The notes beneath the pieces were generated by a model that saw only the letters and a list, made by a program, of their open reading frames with translations, was not told the origin of the DNA and did no database searches. Shown here piece after piece: positions 55,122-64,000 of a stretch of 64,000 bases of DNA (position 1 is the first letter of the stretch; each line of letters starts with the position of its first letter). The stretch lies in the NCBI RefSeq assembly GCF_900178525.1, contig NZ_FXDJ01000009.1, positions 1,415,001 through 1,479,000 of the forward strand, in the 5' to 3' direction. Source of the DNA: Massilibacteroides vaginae (GTDB taxonomy: Bacteria > Bacteroidota > Bacteroidia > Bacteroidales > Tannerellaceae). The position numbers and the translations under genes are program-made.

Positions 55122-56339
55122 ATGAGCATCCTTATCCAAATAAACTCCGTTATTAATTCTGGATCAACCGGACGAATCGCGGAGGAAATAGGTCAATTAG
55201 CAATAACACATGGTTGGACAAGTTACATAGCTTACGGTAGGAATGATAGTGAAAGTAACTCTCGTAAAATTAAAATAGGAAACTCTTGTTATATTAGATG
55301 GCATGGAATACAAACGCGCCTCTTTGATAAACATGGATTAGCTTCTAAATCAGCAACAAGGCAATTAATAAAGCAGATTGAGATAATAAAACCTGATATA
55401 ATCCATTTGCATAATATACATGGTTATTATTTGAATATTGAAATTTTATTTAATTATTTAGCATCAATAGATACACCCATTGTTTGGACATTACATGATT
55501 GTTGGCCTATAACAGGACATTGCTCGCATTTTTCTTATGTTGAATGTGAAAAATGGAAAACTCAGTGTTTTAGTTGTCCGCAAAAACAGGAGTATCCAGG
55601 AAGTCTTTTTTTTGATCGTTCCAGACAAAATTTCATATTGAAAAAAAATCTTTTCACATCTGTTAAAAATCTGACACTGATACCAGTTTCCAATTGGTTA
55701 AATCAAATCGTCTCTGAGTCTTTTCTGAATGATGCATCAATTAAAACCATCCATAATGGTATTAATACAGATGTTTTTACCCCACTGGAAAACCATTTAG
55801 CACTTCGAAATAAATATGCTATACAAAATCAAACGGTTTTATTGGGAGTGGCAAGTGTTTGGAGTAAAAGGAAAGGTTTCGACGATTTTATTAAATTGTC
55901 AGAAAGACTTCCCAATAATATAATTATTATTCTGGTGGGATTGTCGAAACAACAAATAAAAGGATTACCTCAAAATATAAAAGGAATACAACGAACAGAA
56001 AGTGTTCAGGAGTTAGCTGAACTTTATAATGTTGCTGATCTATTTATAAATCCGACATGGGAAGATAATTTTCCTACTACAAATTTAGAAGCATTGGCAT
56101 GTGGTACACCTGTGTTAACTTATCGTACCGGAGGAAGTGTTGAATCAGTAACTGCTGAAACAGGTTTTGTTATAGAACAAGGTGATATTAATGCAATATT
56201 GCAATGTGTTGATGAAATAGAGCAAAGAGGAAAGCGGTTCTATAGTGAAGCGTGTAGAAATAGTGCCCTTGCTTTTTATAAGAAGGAAGATCGGTATGCG
56301 GAATATATAGAATTGTATAATTCTCTTTTAAGGAAATAA
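55122..56339 (+). CDS. Family 4 glycosyltransferase
   Basis: The 405-residue GT-B enzyme has GSTGRIAEEI, LHDCWPITGHCSHF (a motif of WcaC-like colanic acid transferases) and EDNFPTTNLEALACGTPVLTYRTGGSVE. Linkage unknown. A 76-base gap separates it from the preceding gene. Confidence 0.85.
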   Translation: MSILIQINSVINSGSTGRIAEEIGQLAITHGWTSYIAYGRNDSESNSRKIKIGNSCYIRWHGIQTRLFDKHGLASKSATRQLIKQIEIIKPDIIHLHNIHGYYLNIEILFNYLASIDTPIVWTLHDCWPITGHCSHFSYVECEKWKTQCFSCPQKQEYPGSLFFDRSRQNFILKKNLFTSVKNLTLIPVSNWLNQIVSESFLNDASIKTIHNGINTDVFTPLENHLALRNKYAIQNQTVLLGVASVWSKRKGFDDFIKLSERLPNNIIIILVGLSKQQIKGLPQNIKGIQRTESVQELAELYNVADLFINPTWEDNFPTTNLEALACGTPVLTYRTGGSVESVTAETGFVIEQGDINAILQCVDEIEQRGKRFYSEACRNSALAFYKKEDRYAEYIELYNSLLRK

Positions 56340-56351
56340 CGTAGATAAATA

Positions 56352-57113
56352 ATGAAAGTATCCATAATAACAGTTTGTTATAATGCAGAAAAGACCTTAA
56401 AAGACACAATAGAGTCAGTCTTGTTGCAAACTTATGCTAATATTGAATACATTATTGTAGATGGAGCATCTAATGATAACTCTTTAGTAATTGTTAAAGA
56501 ATGCGAATCGCTTTTTGAAGGACGGCTAAAATGGATTAGTGAACCGGATAAAGGAATATATGATGCGATGAACAAAGGGATTAGATTGGCAAGCGGAGAG
56601 ATTGTTGGCATTCTAAACTCGGACGACTTTTTTGCAAATGAAGATTGTATTGCAAAGATTGTAGAGACCTTTAAAGATAAAGATATACAGGCTGTATATG
56701 GTGATGTTCGTTTTGTTTCACCTAAGGATTTGAGCAAAACGGTTCGTTATTATTCTTCCCAAATCTTCTCACCCAAGTTGTTTCGTTTTGGGTTTATGCC
56801 TGCTCACCCTTCTTTCTATACTTATAGGAAATATTTTGAAGAGTTTGGTTTCTACCGGATTGATTATAAGATTGCTGCTGATTATGAATTGTTGATTCGA
56901 TTTTTATACAAACAAAAGCTAAAAACAAAATATTTACAGTTTGATATTGTAACGATGCGAACAGGAGGAGAAAGTACACGTTCGTGGAGAAGTAATTTAA
57001 TATTAAATCAAGAGATAGTTAGAGCCTGTAAGTATAATGATATTTATACAAATCTACCATTACTTATGCTGAAATATTTATATAAAATAACGGAGTTGTT
57101 CGGAAACAAATAA
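56352..57113 (+). CDS. Family 2 glycosyltransferase (WcaA-like)
   Basis: The 253-residue GT-A protein begins [22 protein letters not shown] and has VDGASNDNS and the metal motif NSDD, with the lipid/acceptor region at the C-terminal end. It is similar to WcaA/WbbD-like GT2 enzymes. It is the last gene of the AT-rich segment. Confidence 0.85.
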   Translation: MKVSIITVCYNAEKTLKDTIESVLLQTYANIEYIIVDGASNDNSLVIVKECESLFEGRLKWISEPDKGIYDAMNKGIRLASGEIVGILNSDDFFANEDCIAKIVETFKDKDIQAVYGDVRFVSPKDLSKTVRYYSSQIFSPKLFRFGFMPAHPSFYTYRKYFEEFGFYRIDYKIAADYELLIRFLYKQKLKTKYLQFDIVTMRTGGESTRSWRSNLILNQEIVRACKYNDIYTNLPLLMLKYLYKITELFGNK

Positions 57114-57120
57114 TATAATT

Positions 57121-58272
57121 ATGTCAAAAATTGCATTAATAACCGGAGTGACCGGACAAGATGGAGCCTATTTAACTGAGTTTTTAATAAAAAAGGGTTA
57201 TGTGGTTCATGGTTTGAAACGGAGATCATCTCTATTTAATACCGAACGTATTGATCATTTGTATCAGGATCCCCACGAAAAAGATCGGAATTTGGTTTTG
57301 CATTATGGCGATTTGACGGACTCGATGAATCTTACCCGTATTATTGGAGAAGTGCAACCGGATGAAATCTATAATCTGGCAGCTATGAGTCATGTAAAAG
57401 TGAGTTTTGATACGCCTGAATATACAGCAAATGCGGATGGTGTCGGAACGCTGAGAATCTTGGAGGCTATTCGTTTGCTGAATCTGACAAAAAAAACCCG
57501 TATCTATCAGGCTTCTACTTCGGAACTGTACGGATTAGTGCAAGAAGTTCCTCAAAAAGAATCTACTCCTTTCTATCCTCGTAGTCCGTATGCAGTAGCA
57601 AAGCTATATGCATACTGGATTACCGTAAATTATCGAGAAGCGTATGGTATGCACGCAAGCAACGGCATATTATTTAATCATGAGTCACCTCTTCGCGGAG
57701 AAACATTTGTGACCCGCAAAGTAACCCGTGCGGTATCTCGTATTGCGTTGGGTATACAGAAAGAGTTGTTTATGGGGAACTTGTCCAGTAAACGTGATTG
57801 GGGGCATGCTAAGGATTATGTTAAAGCAATGTATTTGATCCTTCAACAGGAACAACCGGATGATTATGTCATTGCAACGGGTATCACCACTTCTATTCGT
57901 GATTTTATTCGAATGACTTTTAATGAAATTGGTATTGAAGTGCTGTTTGAAAAGGAAGGATTAGCTGAAAAAGGTATTATAAAAGCGGTTGATGAGATCA
58001 TATTCTCTCAAAAGGTAGGTGCTGAATACTTGAACGCATTCAGAGAAAGAATAGGAGAGTCGGTTGTGGGTGTAGATCCTCGATATTTTCGACCAACGGA
58101 GGTCGAATTGTTAATTGGGGATGCTTCCAAAGCCCGTAAACAATTAGGATGGAAGCCTGAGTATGACCTTTCTGCCTTAGTTCAGGATATGCTCCAAAGT
58201 GACTTGAAACTGATGAAGAAAGAAACCTACCTCAAAGAGGCAGGATATCAGATTTTGAATTATTTTGAATGA
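57121..58272 (+). CDS. gmd: GDP-mannose 4,6-dehydratase
   Basis: Gmd turns GDP-mannose into GDP-4-keto-6-deoxy-mannose. The 383-residue protein has [43 protein letters not shown] with the catalytic Tyr/Lys, [15 protein letters not shown] and [21 protein letters not shown]. Length is slightly above the E. coli enzyme. GC is back to the genome level. No fucose synthase (Fcl) follows within the window, so the end sugar (D-rhamnose, fucose or talose) cannot be named. Confidence 0.95.
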   Translation: MSKIALITGVTGQDGAYLTEFLIKKGYVVHGLKRRSSLFNTERIDHLYQDPHEKDRNLVLHYGDLTDSMNLTRIIGEVQPDEIYNLAAMSHVKVSFDTPEYTANADGVGTLRILEAIRLLNLTKKTRIYQASTSELYGLVQEVPQKESTPFYPRSPYAVAKLYAYWITVNYREAYGMHASNGILFNHESPLRGETFVTRKVTRAVSRIALGIQKELFMGNLSSKRDWGHAKDYVKAMYLILQQEQPDDYVIATGITTSIRDFIRMTFNEIGIEVLFEKEGLAEKGIIKAVDEIIFSQKVGAEYLNAFRERIGESVVGVDPRYFRPTEVELLIGDASKARKQLGWKPEYDLSALVQDMLQSDLKLMKKETYLKEAGYQILNYFE

Positions 58273-59213
58273 AAACAATCCTAATTACAGGGGCCTATGG
58301 CTTTGTTGGCTCAAACCTTGCCGCTTATCTTAAAGGGCGATATACACTTTGGGCATTAGATGTAGAAGATCGAAGTCCCGGTCTTTATGCTCGTTTTTTT
58401 TCATGGAAGCAATTTGATTCTATTCCATGGGAAGAAATACAGGCTGTAATTCATTTGGCCGGAAAGGCGCACGACACAAAAAACATGAATGAGGCACAGG
58501 TGTATTTTGATGTGAATACCGGTCTGACTCAAAAAATATTTGATTCATTCTTAGCTTCAAAAGCAAAGCAATTTATCTTTTTTAGCTCGGTTAAGGCTGC
58601 GGCTGATAGTGTAACTACTGATATATTGACCGAAGATGTTATTCCGGCTCCTGTTGGTCCTTATGGAGAAAGTAAAATCAGGGCGGAAGAGTATATACTG
58701 TCGAAAGATGGAAAGGGTAAGGGAGTTTATATTTTTCGTCCCTGTATGATACACGGACCGGGTAATAAGGGGAATCTTAATTTACTCTACGCTGTAATTA
58801 ATAAAGGTATTCCGTATCCACTCGGTGCGTTCGATAACAGACGTTCATTTACTTCAATTGACAATTTATCCTTTATTATAAACAAGGTCATGGAATCGGA
58901 AATTCCTTCGGGTGTTTATCATATAGCAGATGATAAACCACTCTCGACAAAGGAGCTGATTCGCATTATCTGCCGGGTGCTCGGAAAGAAAGAACGTGTT
59001 TATAATTTGCCAAAAGGATTCGTTGAGTTTGCTGCTAAATGTGGAGATGTACTTCATCTTCCTTTGAATACATTTCGGTTGAATAAGTTGACGGAGAATT
59101 ATGTGGTCAGTAATTTAAAGATAAAACAAGCTATTGGCGTTGAGGAATTACCCGTATCTGCACACGATGGGTTGATTAAGACGATACGGTCATTTGGTGA
59201 TAGGGCTACGTAG
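58269..59213 (+). CDS. NAD-dependent sugar-nucleotide reductase/epimerase (WbpV-type)
   Basis: This 314-residue SDR protein has [19 protein letters not shown] as the catalytic Tyr/Lys, and [11 protein letters not shown], a motif seen in the WbpV group, which reduces UDP-4-keto-6-deoxy-GlcNAc to UDP-FucNAc or UDP-QuiNAc. It overlaps gmd by 4 bases, so it might alternatively reduce the Gmd product. The WbpL-type gene downstream (across a repeat) supports the first reading. Confidence 0.75.
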   Translation: MKTILITGAYGFVGSNLAAYLKGRYTLWALDVEDRSPGLYARFFSWKQFDSIPWEEIQAVIHLAGKAHDTKNMNEAQVYFDVNTGLTQKIFDSFLASKAKQFIFFSSVKAAADSVTTDILTEDVIPAPVGPYGESKIRAEEYILSKDGKGKGVYIFRPCMIHGPGNKGNLNLLYAVINKGIPYPLGAFDNRRSFTSIDNLSFIINKVMESEIPSGVYHIADDKPLSTKELIRIICRVLGKKERVYNLPKGFVEFAAKCGDVLHLPLNTFRLNKLTENYVVSNLKIKQAIGVEELPVSAHDGLIKTIRSFGDRAT

Positions 59214-59277
59214 CGACGTAGTCTGGAGACTACGCCGAGCGTTGGAGATAAAATATTAGGGTTGCATGGTCTTTGTA

Positions 59278-59428
59278 AGAGGGTGTCCCATAAGTCTGTT
59301 ACACATGCCGAGAAATGTTGCTTGTCATCCTGAGCTTGTTGAAGGATCTTTTTTAGTGCTCTGTAGAGATCCTTCGACAAGCTCAGGATGACAAAACGAT
59401 CAACAAATAAACTTGCCGGACACTCTCT
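59278..59428. repeat. MITE-like element with internal hairpin, 151 bp
   Basis: Terminal inverted repeats are AGAGGGTGTCCCA (59278-59290) and CCGGACACTCTCT (59416-59428), about 10 of 13 matching. Inside, TGTCATCCTGAGCTTG (59323 on) pairs with CAAGCTCAGGATGACA (ending 59393) as a 25-bp hairpin with few mismatches. It has no coding frame. A short 7-bp hairpin (GTAGTC...GACTAC) also lies just after the WbpV stop. Confidence 0.7.
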
Positions 59429-59478
59429 TGTTAGTTAGGGTAACTGAATGTCTTTTATGATTTTAACACTTGATATTA

Positions 59479-60423
59479 ATGATTAGTTATTTGATTATTC
59501 TGGCATTATTGCTAGTCTTGGAGTTATTGTATTTTAAGGTAGCGAACAAGTATAACATTATAGATAAGCCGAATGAACGAAGTTCGCATACCCGGATAAC
59601 CTTACGGGGCGGTGGTGTGGTATTCTATTTTGGCATACTGCTTTATTTTCTTTTTTTTGATTTCAGTTATCCCTGGTTTTTCATCGGGTTGACATTGATT
59701 ACCGTAATTAGCTTCGCGGATGATGTTCGCTCTGTTCCGAACAGGATACGTTTGGGAACTCATATTATAGCCATGTTACTGCTGTTTTATGAACTCGGAC
59801 TTTTTTCGGGCGTTCCACTCTGGTATATACTTGTTGCATTAATCTTCTGTACCGGAATTATTAACGCGTATAATTTTATGGACGGGATAAACGGAATTAC
59901 CGGAGGGTATAGTCTGGTAGTTTTGTTGTCGCTTATCTACATCAACCGGATGGAAGTGACATTTATTGATCATGCGTTTTTGTATGTGGCTTTTCTTGCG
60001 GTGTTGGTGTTTAACCTGTTTAACTTCCGGACTAAGGCTAAATGTTTTGCCGGGGATGTGGGGGCAGTATCCATTGCTTTTATATTGGTGTTCGCCATCG
60101 GAAAACTGATTTTGCTGTCAGGAGACTTTGCTTATATTTTGTTGTTAGCTGTTTATGGTGTGGACAGTATACTGACAATACTTCATCGTTTACTGTTAAA
60201 GGAAAATATCTTTCAACCCCATCGAAAACATGTCTATCAGCTTTTAGCAAATGAGTTGAAGGTTAAGCATGTGGTTGTGTCGGGTGCATATTCGATTTTA
60301 CAACTGTTGATAGCTGTCGGACTGATTTATTTGAATGACCGGCATCTGGTTTATTCTATATTTATTATTGGAATACTTTCAGTTGTTTATGTTTTAATAA
60401 AATGGAATTTCTACAAACGGTAG
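59479..60423 (+). CDS. Undecaprenyl-phosphate sugar-1-phosphate transferase (WbpL/MraY-WecA family)
   Basis: Starting at ATG 59479 gives 314 residues; the TTG at 59470 is a weaker choice. About ten membrane helices and the motifs NERSSHTRITLRGGG (DDxxD-like precursor), NAYNFMDGINGITGG and FAGDVGAVS, and HRKHVYQLLA are those of the polyprenyl-phosphate glycosylphosphotransferase family. WbpL starts repeat units by adding FucNAc/QuiNAc-1-P or GlcNAc-1-P to undecaprenyl phosphate. It would act on the WbpM/WbpV product. Confidence 0.87.
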   Translation: MISYLIILALLLVLELLYFKVANKYNIIDKPNERSSHTRITLRGGGVVFYFGILLYFLFFDFSYPWFFIGLTLITVISFADDVRSVPNRIRLGTHIIAMLLLFYELGLFSGVPLWYILVALIFCTGIINAYNFMDGINGITGGYSLVVLLSLIYINRMEVTFIDHAFLYVAFLAVLVFNLFNFRTKAKCFAGDVGAVSIAFILVFAIGKLILLSGDFAYILLLAVYGVDSILTILHRLLLKENIFQPHRKHVYQLLANELKVKHVVVSGAYSILQLLIAVGLIYLNDRHLVYSIFIIGILSVVYVLIKWNFYKR

Positions 60424-60543
60424 AATAAGTAAAAAATACCCCTGCCAACCAAACTAAGTGGGTGGTGAAAATGTTTATTGATAAGTAAGTGATTTTTTAA
60501 CGTTTTAAGCAGATATTAATAGGAAAGAGAACGAATAAAATGT

Positions 60544-60551
60544 TATTTTTG
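60544..60551 (+). promoter_or_regulatory. -7 promoter box of the export genes
   Basis: TATTTTTG matches TAnnTTTG and lies 63 bases before the Wza-type start at 60615. No -33 box was seen. The export genes may therefore be expressed separately from the biosynthetic block. Confidence 0.5.
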
Positions 60552-60614
60552 TGGTTGAGGATCACTTTATTTTAACGCGATTATAGTTTGATTTATAAAT
60601 GAGATTATTTGATT

Positions 60615-61451
60615 ATGGAAGTTGAATGCCGTTTTGCGACGGGGAAAATCCTTGTTTCCCGTTTTTTTGCCGCTTTGCTTTTAGGTGGACTGATTATGTT
60701 GGCCGGGAGTTGTGCTTCTCCGGAAAAGGTGTTGTATCTGCAGGATGTAGCGCAATATAAGCAACAAGATATAGCTGAAATTTATGAAGTGCATATCCAT
60801 AAAGATGATTTGTTGTCCATCATGGTCAACAGTAAAGATCCGGAACTGGCGCTTCCGTTTAATATGCCCATGGTAACGTATCAGTTAGGAACGAATATGG
60901 GAGCGGCTGGTCAGCAGCGTGTGTTGGGTTACTTGGTAGACAGTGAAGGAAAAATAGACTTTCCTATTTTGGGAAAGATAAAGGTGGACGGACTGAGCCG
61001 CTTGCAGCTGACGGAGCTGATCCGGAAGAAACTGATCGATGAAGATCTGATTAAAGACCCGATTGTAACGGTGCAGATGCTGAACTTCAAAATTTCGGTT
61101 ATGGGAGAAGTGGCACGCCCGGGTAGTTTTTCGATAACGAGTGACCGGGTTACCTTATTGGAAGCGTTAAGTATGGCCGGCGACCTCACCATTTATGGAA
61201 AGCGTGACCGCGTGGCTGTGATCCGTGAAGTGGATGGAAAGCGCACCATCTTGTATCACGACCTGAGATCTGCCGATGTGTTTCGTTCGCCCTGCTATTA
61301 TCTCCAACAAAACGATATTGTTTATGTAGAGCCGAACAGAGCGAAAATAGGGCAAAGCGAGATTAACCAGAACAACTCGGTTGGCGTATGGCTGTCTGCC
61401 TTATCCGTGCTGACTTCTATTGTAAGTATCATTATAGTATCCAGAAAATAA
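60615..61451 (+). CDS. Polysaccharide export outer membrane lipoprotein (Wza/OtnA-type)
   Basis: The start at ATG 60615 gives a lipoprotein signal (LLLGGLIMLAGSC, Cys about 31) after a short basic N-region. It then has the polysaccharide export domain (HKDDLLSIMVNSKDPELALPFN) and an SLBB segment (ISVMGEVARPGSFSI). The C-terminal membrane segment (VGVWLSALSVLTSIVSIIIVSRK) may be the outer-membrane part. At 279 residues it is shorter than E. coli Wza, as is usual in Bacteroidota. Translation is followed 13 bases later by the kinase gene. Confidence 0.9.
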   Translation: MEVECRFATGKILVSRFFAALLLGGLIMLAGSCASPEKVLYLQDVAQYKQQDIAEIYEVHIHKDDLLSIMVNSKDPELALPFNMPMVTYQLGTNMGAAGQQRVLGYLVDSEGKIDFPILGKIKVDGLSRLQLTELIRKKLIDEDLIKDPIVTVQMLNFKISVMGEVARPGSFSITSDRVTLLEALSMAGDLTIYGKRDRVAVIREVDGKRTILYHDLRSADVFRSPCYYLQQNDIVYVEPNRAKIGQSEINQNNSVGVWLSALSVLTSIVSIIIVSRK

Positions 61452-61464
61452 TCCTTTTTTAATT

Positions 61465-63810
61465 GTGGAGCAAAACAATAATTTTAAGTCTTCGGCAGAA
61501 GAGCAGGAGATAGACTTAAACGATCTGTTGAATGTGTTGGTGGTGAACTGGAAATGGTTTGCTTTATCTGTTCTTGTATGTGTGGGGCTCGCGTTTTTGT
61601 ATATCCGTGCAACCCCCAAAGAGTATAGCCGTTCGGCAACGGTGCTGATTAAAGACAACTCGAAAGGAGGTGCGCCAATGGGCGAGGCGGCAATGTTTCA
61701 GGACTTCAGCATGTTTAACATTAAGAGTAGTGTAGATAACGAAATGCTGGTGTTTCAATCTAAACGCTTGATGCACGACGTAGTGGTCCGTTTGAAATTA
61801 GACAAGAGTTATAAGATACGCGAAGGTTTAAAGAAAGTAGAACTTTACACCCAATCTCCCGTAGCGATACAATTTGCCGATGCCGATCATCCCAATGAGT
61901 TAGGACTGAGTATAACCCCTTTGACGGAAACCGAAGTTCTTTTATCCGAATTTACGGAAGAAGGCGATGACATGATCGTAGCATTGCGGGATACGGTGGA
62001 AACGCCTGTGGGACGATTAACAGTCGTTCCTACCTTATATTATGGAGAAGGCTATATAGACCGGAAAATAGAAGTGAGCAAAGCGGAGGTAGCCGAACTG
62101 GCACTGACCTATCAAAAGAGATTGCAGGTGGCCTTAGCCAATAAGCTGTCCACAATCATAAACCTGAGTATTGTAGATGAATCCATTCCGCGTGCGGAAG
62201 ACTTGCTGAATACGCTGATTGCCATTTACAACGAAGACGCCATTAACGATAAGAACCAGATTGCGGTAAACACGTCGGAGTTTATCAATGAACGCTTGAT
62301 CATTATTGAAAAAGAACTGGGTTCGGTGGATTCGGATATCGAAGCCTTTAAACGTGAGAACCAGTTGACCGACATCCATTCCGAAACAGGCATGTACCTG
62401 CAGGAAAGCAGTTCTTACAGTAAAGAAGCACTCAGCTTAGAGAATCAGATCACCCTCGCGCGGTTTATCCGGGAATACCTGATGGACCCGTCGAAGAACG
62501 CTGACCTTATTCCTTCGAATACAGGAGTTTCTGATGTAAATGTGGAGAGCCAGATCAGTGAATACAATGAATTATTGCTCAGGCGAAATAAACTGATCAG
62601 CAATAGTAGTGATCGGAACCCGGTGGTGATGGATCTGAACAATTCCCTAAATGCGATGAAGCAAACGATCATCCGTGCGGTAGACAACCTGATTGTAGGG
62701 TTGAACATTCAGATTCGCAATACGAAGGAACGGGAAGTTCAGACAGTGAAACGTATTACAGCCGTGCCTTCACAACAAAAATATGTGCTTTCGGTAGAAC
62801 GCCAGCAAAAGATCAAAGAAGAATTGTACCTCTACCTGTTGAATAAACGCGAAGAGAACGCCTTGACACAGGCCATTACGGAAAGCAATGCCCGTATTAT
62901 CGACCCGGCAACGGGAAGTGATAAGCCGGTGGCTCCCCGATCGATGATCATCTTATTAGCCGGATTAATGATCGGCTGTTTGATACCGGCGATGATCCTT
63001 TGGCTGAAAGAAACACTCAACCAATCGATCCGCAACCGCAAGGATGTGCAAGACGTAGTGACTATGCCTTTCTTAGGAGAAATACCTTTGCGCGATAAGA
63101 AAACGAATGGCGAAATTTTAGTACACAAAAATGGGCGTGACGCCGTATCCGAAGCATTCCGTATTGTGCGTACGAATATGGAATTTATGCGGGTAAAGAA
63201 AAAAGACATGAAGGTGCTGACCGTTACATCTGCATTCCCGGGATCAGGAAAGACATTTGTGGCTATCAACTTAGGAATGAGTCTTGCCCTAACGGGTAAA
63301 AAGGTTATCCTGGTGGATTTGGATATTCGTAAAGGAACGATGAGCGAGCGTGTGCATCAATCGGCAAAAGGGGTTACTTCTTATCTGTCCGAACAAGTAA
63401 ATAAGGTGGAGGATATTATAGCACCAAGTGGATTAGATGAGAATCTGGATATGATCTCTGTTGGTCCGGTTCCACCTAATCCGGCGGAGTTACTACTCAG
63501 TGAACGTTTGGATTCTATGATCGCGTACCTACGTGAACATTATGATTATGTGATATTAGATAATGTGCCTTCCCTACAGGTGGCGGATTCATTTATTATT
63601 AATCGTGTGGTGGATATGACGATTTATCTGGTTCGCGTAGGGAAGTATCCTCGGCGTATGCTGCCCGATCTGGAGCAGATGTACAGAAATGAACGATTTA
63701 ATAACATGGCTGTTTTGTTAAACGGCGTTGATTATAAGAAAGGTGGTTACGGCTACGGTTATGGCTATGGTTACGGTTATGGCTATGGCAATGACGAAAA
63801 GAAAAAATGA
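61465..63810 (+). CDS. Chain-length/BY-kinase polysaccharide co-polymerase (Wzc-type)
   Basis: The 781-residue protein starts at a GTG. Two membrane helices (about 30-50 and 490-510) enclose a large periplasmic Wzz domain with coiled coils. The cytoplasmic BY-kinase has Walker A GSGKT (593-597), Walker A' VILVDLD (about 614-620) and Walker B YVILDN (about 695). The tail has seven Tyr-Gly dipeptides (residues 762-775) for autophosphorylation, then NDEKKK. It controls polymer length and export with Wza and the PHP phosphatase, whose ATG overlaps its stop (ATGA). Confidence 0.93.
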   Translation: MEQNNNFKSSAEEQEIDLNDLLNVLVVNWKWFALSVLVCVGLAFLYIRATPKEYSRSATVLIKDNSKGGAPMGEAAMFQDFSMFNIKSSVDNEMLVFQSKRLMHDVVVRLKLDKSYKIREGLKKVELYTQSPVAIQFADADHPNELGLSITPLTETEVLLSEFTEEGDDMIVALRDTVETPVGRLTVVPTLYYGEGYIDRKIEVSKAEVAELALTYQKRLQVALANKLSTIINLSIVDESIPRAEDLLNTLIAIYNEDAINDKNQIAVNTSEFINERLIIIEKELGSVDSDIEAFKRENQLTDIHSETGMYLQESSSYSKEALSLENQITLARFIREYLMDPSKNADLIPSNTGVSDVNVESQISEYNELLLRRNKLISNSSDRNPVVMDLNNSLNAMKQTIIRAVDNLIVGLNIQIRNTKEREVQTVKRITAVPSQQKYVLSVERQQKIKEELYLYLLNKREENALTQAITESNARIIDPATGSDKPVAPRSMIILLAGLMIGCLIPAMILWLKETLNQSIRNRKDVQDVVTMPFLGEIPLRDKKTNGEILVHKNGRDAVSEAFRIVRTNMEFMRVKKKDMKVLTVTSAFPGSGKTFVAINLGMSLALTGKKVILVDLDIRKGTMSERVHQSAKGVTSYLSEQVNKVEDIIAPSGLDENLDMISVGPVPPNPAELLLSERLDSMIAYLREHYDYVILDNVPSLQVADSFIINRVVDMTIYLVRVGKYPRRMLPDLEQMYRNERFNNMAVLLNGVDYKKGGYGYGYGYGYGYGYGNDEKKK
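63748..63789 (+). repeat. 6-bp repeat encoding the tyrosine cluster
   Basis: Seven near-identical hexamers (TAYGGY) encode Tyr-Gly seven times. Because each unit is six bases, slippage adds or removes Tyr residues without changing the frame. Confidence 0.85.
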
Positions 63811-64000
63811 AAAAGAAGAATGCATTCTTTGATCGTTTTTCACCGAAGAAATCATTTGTAGAGGCCGGCTTTTTGAACGGCTTAACAGACATCCACTCCC
63901 ACTATTTACCGGGGGTGGATGATGGTTTTCAGACGGTTGAAGAAACGGTTCAGGCGCTGAGCACGATGGTAGAGCATGGTGTGAAGCGTATTTATTTCAC
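63807..64000 (+). CDS. CpsB/CapC-type tyrosine phosphatase, N-terminal part (cut by window end)
   Basis: The open frame begins MKKKNAFFDRFSPKKSF and continues LTDIHSHYLPGVDDGFQTVEETVQ, the metal-binding start of the PHP-fold tyrosine phosphatases that dephosphorylate BY-kinases of capsule systems. At least 64 residues are visible. Its ATG overlaps the stop of the kinase gene. Confidence 0.88.
   Translation, partial: MKKKNAFFDRFSPKKSFVEAGFLNGLTDIHSHYLPGVDDGFQTVEETVQALSTMVEHGVKRIYF

Overview
The window is a stretch of a Bacteroidales (Bacteroidota) chromosome. The evidence is the many TAnnTTTG promoter boxes, the gene neighbourhoods typical of that order (zapA-rny, hpt-adk-obg-pgeF, the Mur-ligase-like/DUF4924/rfbD/prfC row), a Bacteroidales-type HU-related protein and a BY-kinase polysaccharide export system. 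A secreted leucine-rich-repeat protein carries a type IX secretion (T9SS) C-terminal domain, which points away from Bacteroides proper and toward a Tannerellaceae, Dysgonomonadaceae or Porphyromonadaceae-like relative. The species cannot be named from this alone.

Layout. 1-13 kb holds housekeeping genes: the fabH 3' end, the GTPases era and der, a candidate small RNA, a flavin oxidoreductase, tRNA-Arg, recO, a truncated Mur-ligase paralogue, rfbD, prfC, a HAD nucleotidase and rsmI. 13-19 kb holds a split YjjP/YjjB-type exporter, the T9SS cargo protein, a fused pair of gene remnants and an acetate CoA-transferase. 19-23 kb is pstC-pstA-pstB-phoU, and pstC carries a PstS-like piece in its first periplasmic loop. 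23-32 kb holds a GH95 glycosidase, rny, zapA and an hpt-adk-obg-pgeF operon on the minus strand. 32-35 kb holds pstS next to an OprP-type porin, about 10 kb from the rest of the Pst system. purL and a DoxX protein follow.

40.5 kb to the end is a surface polysaccharide locus. A WbpM-type dehydratase comes first. It is followed by an inserted accessory block with a minus-strand operon (HU-related protein, holin-like protein, M15 peptidase, one-piece-spanin-like protein), a cluster of MITE-like repeats with gene debris, and an orphan gene. Then come WbpP/WbpO-type nucleotide-sugar genes, an AT-rich flippase/glycosyltransferase/polymerase segment containing an ATP-grasp enzyme, gmd, a WbpV/WbpL-type pair, and export genes (Wza-type, Wzc-type BY-kinase, PHP phosphatase cut by the window end).

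The most notable items are the complete lysis-like cassette with no phage genes around it, a dispersed intergenic element built on an exact 21-bp period (four copies in one orientation, plus a perfect palindrome made from the same unit), the PstC-PstS mosaic, and the Mur-ligase paralogue that lost its C-terminal domain and altered its P-loop.
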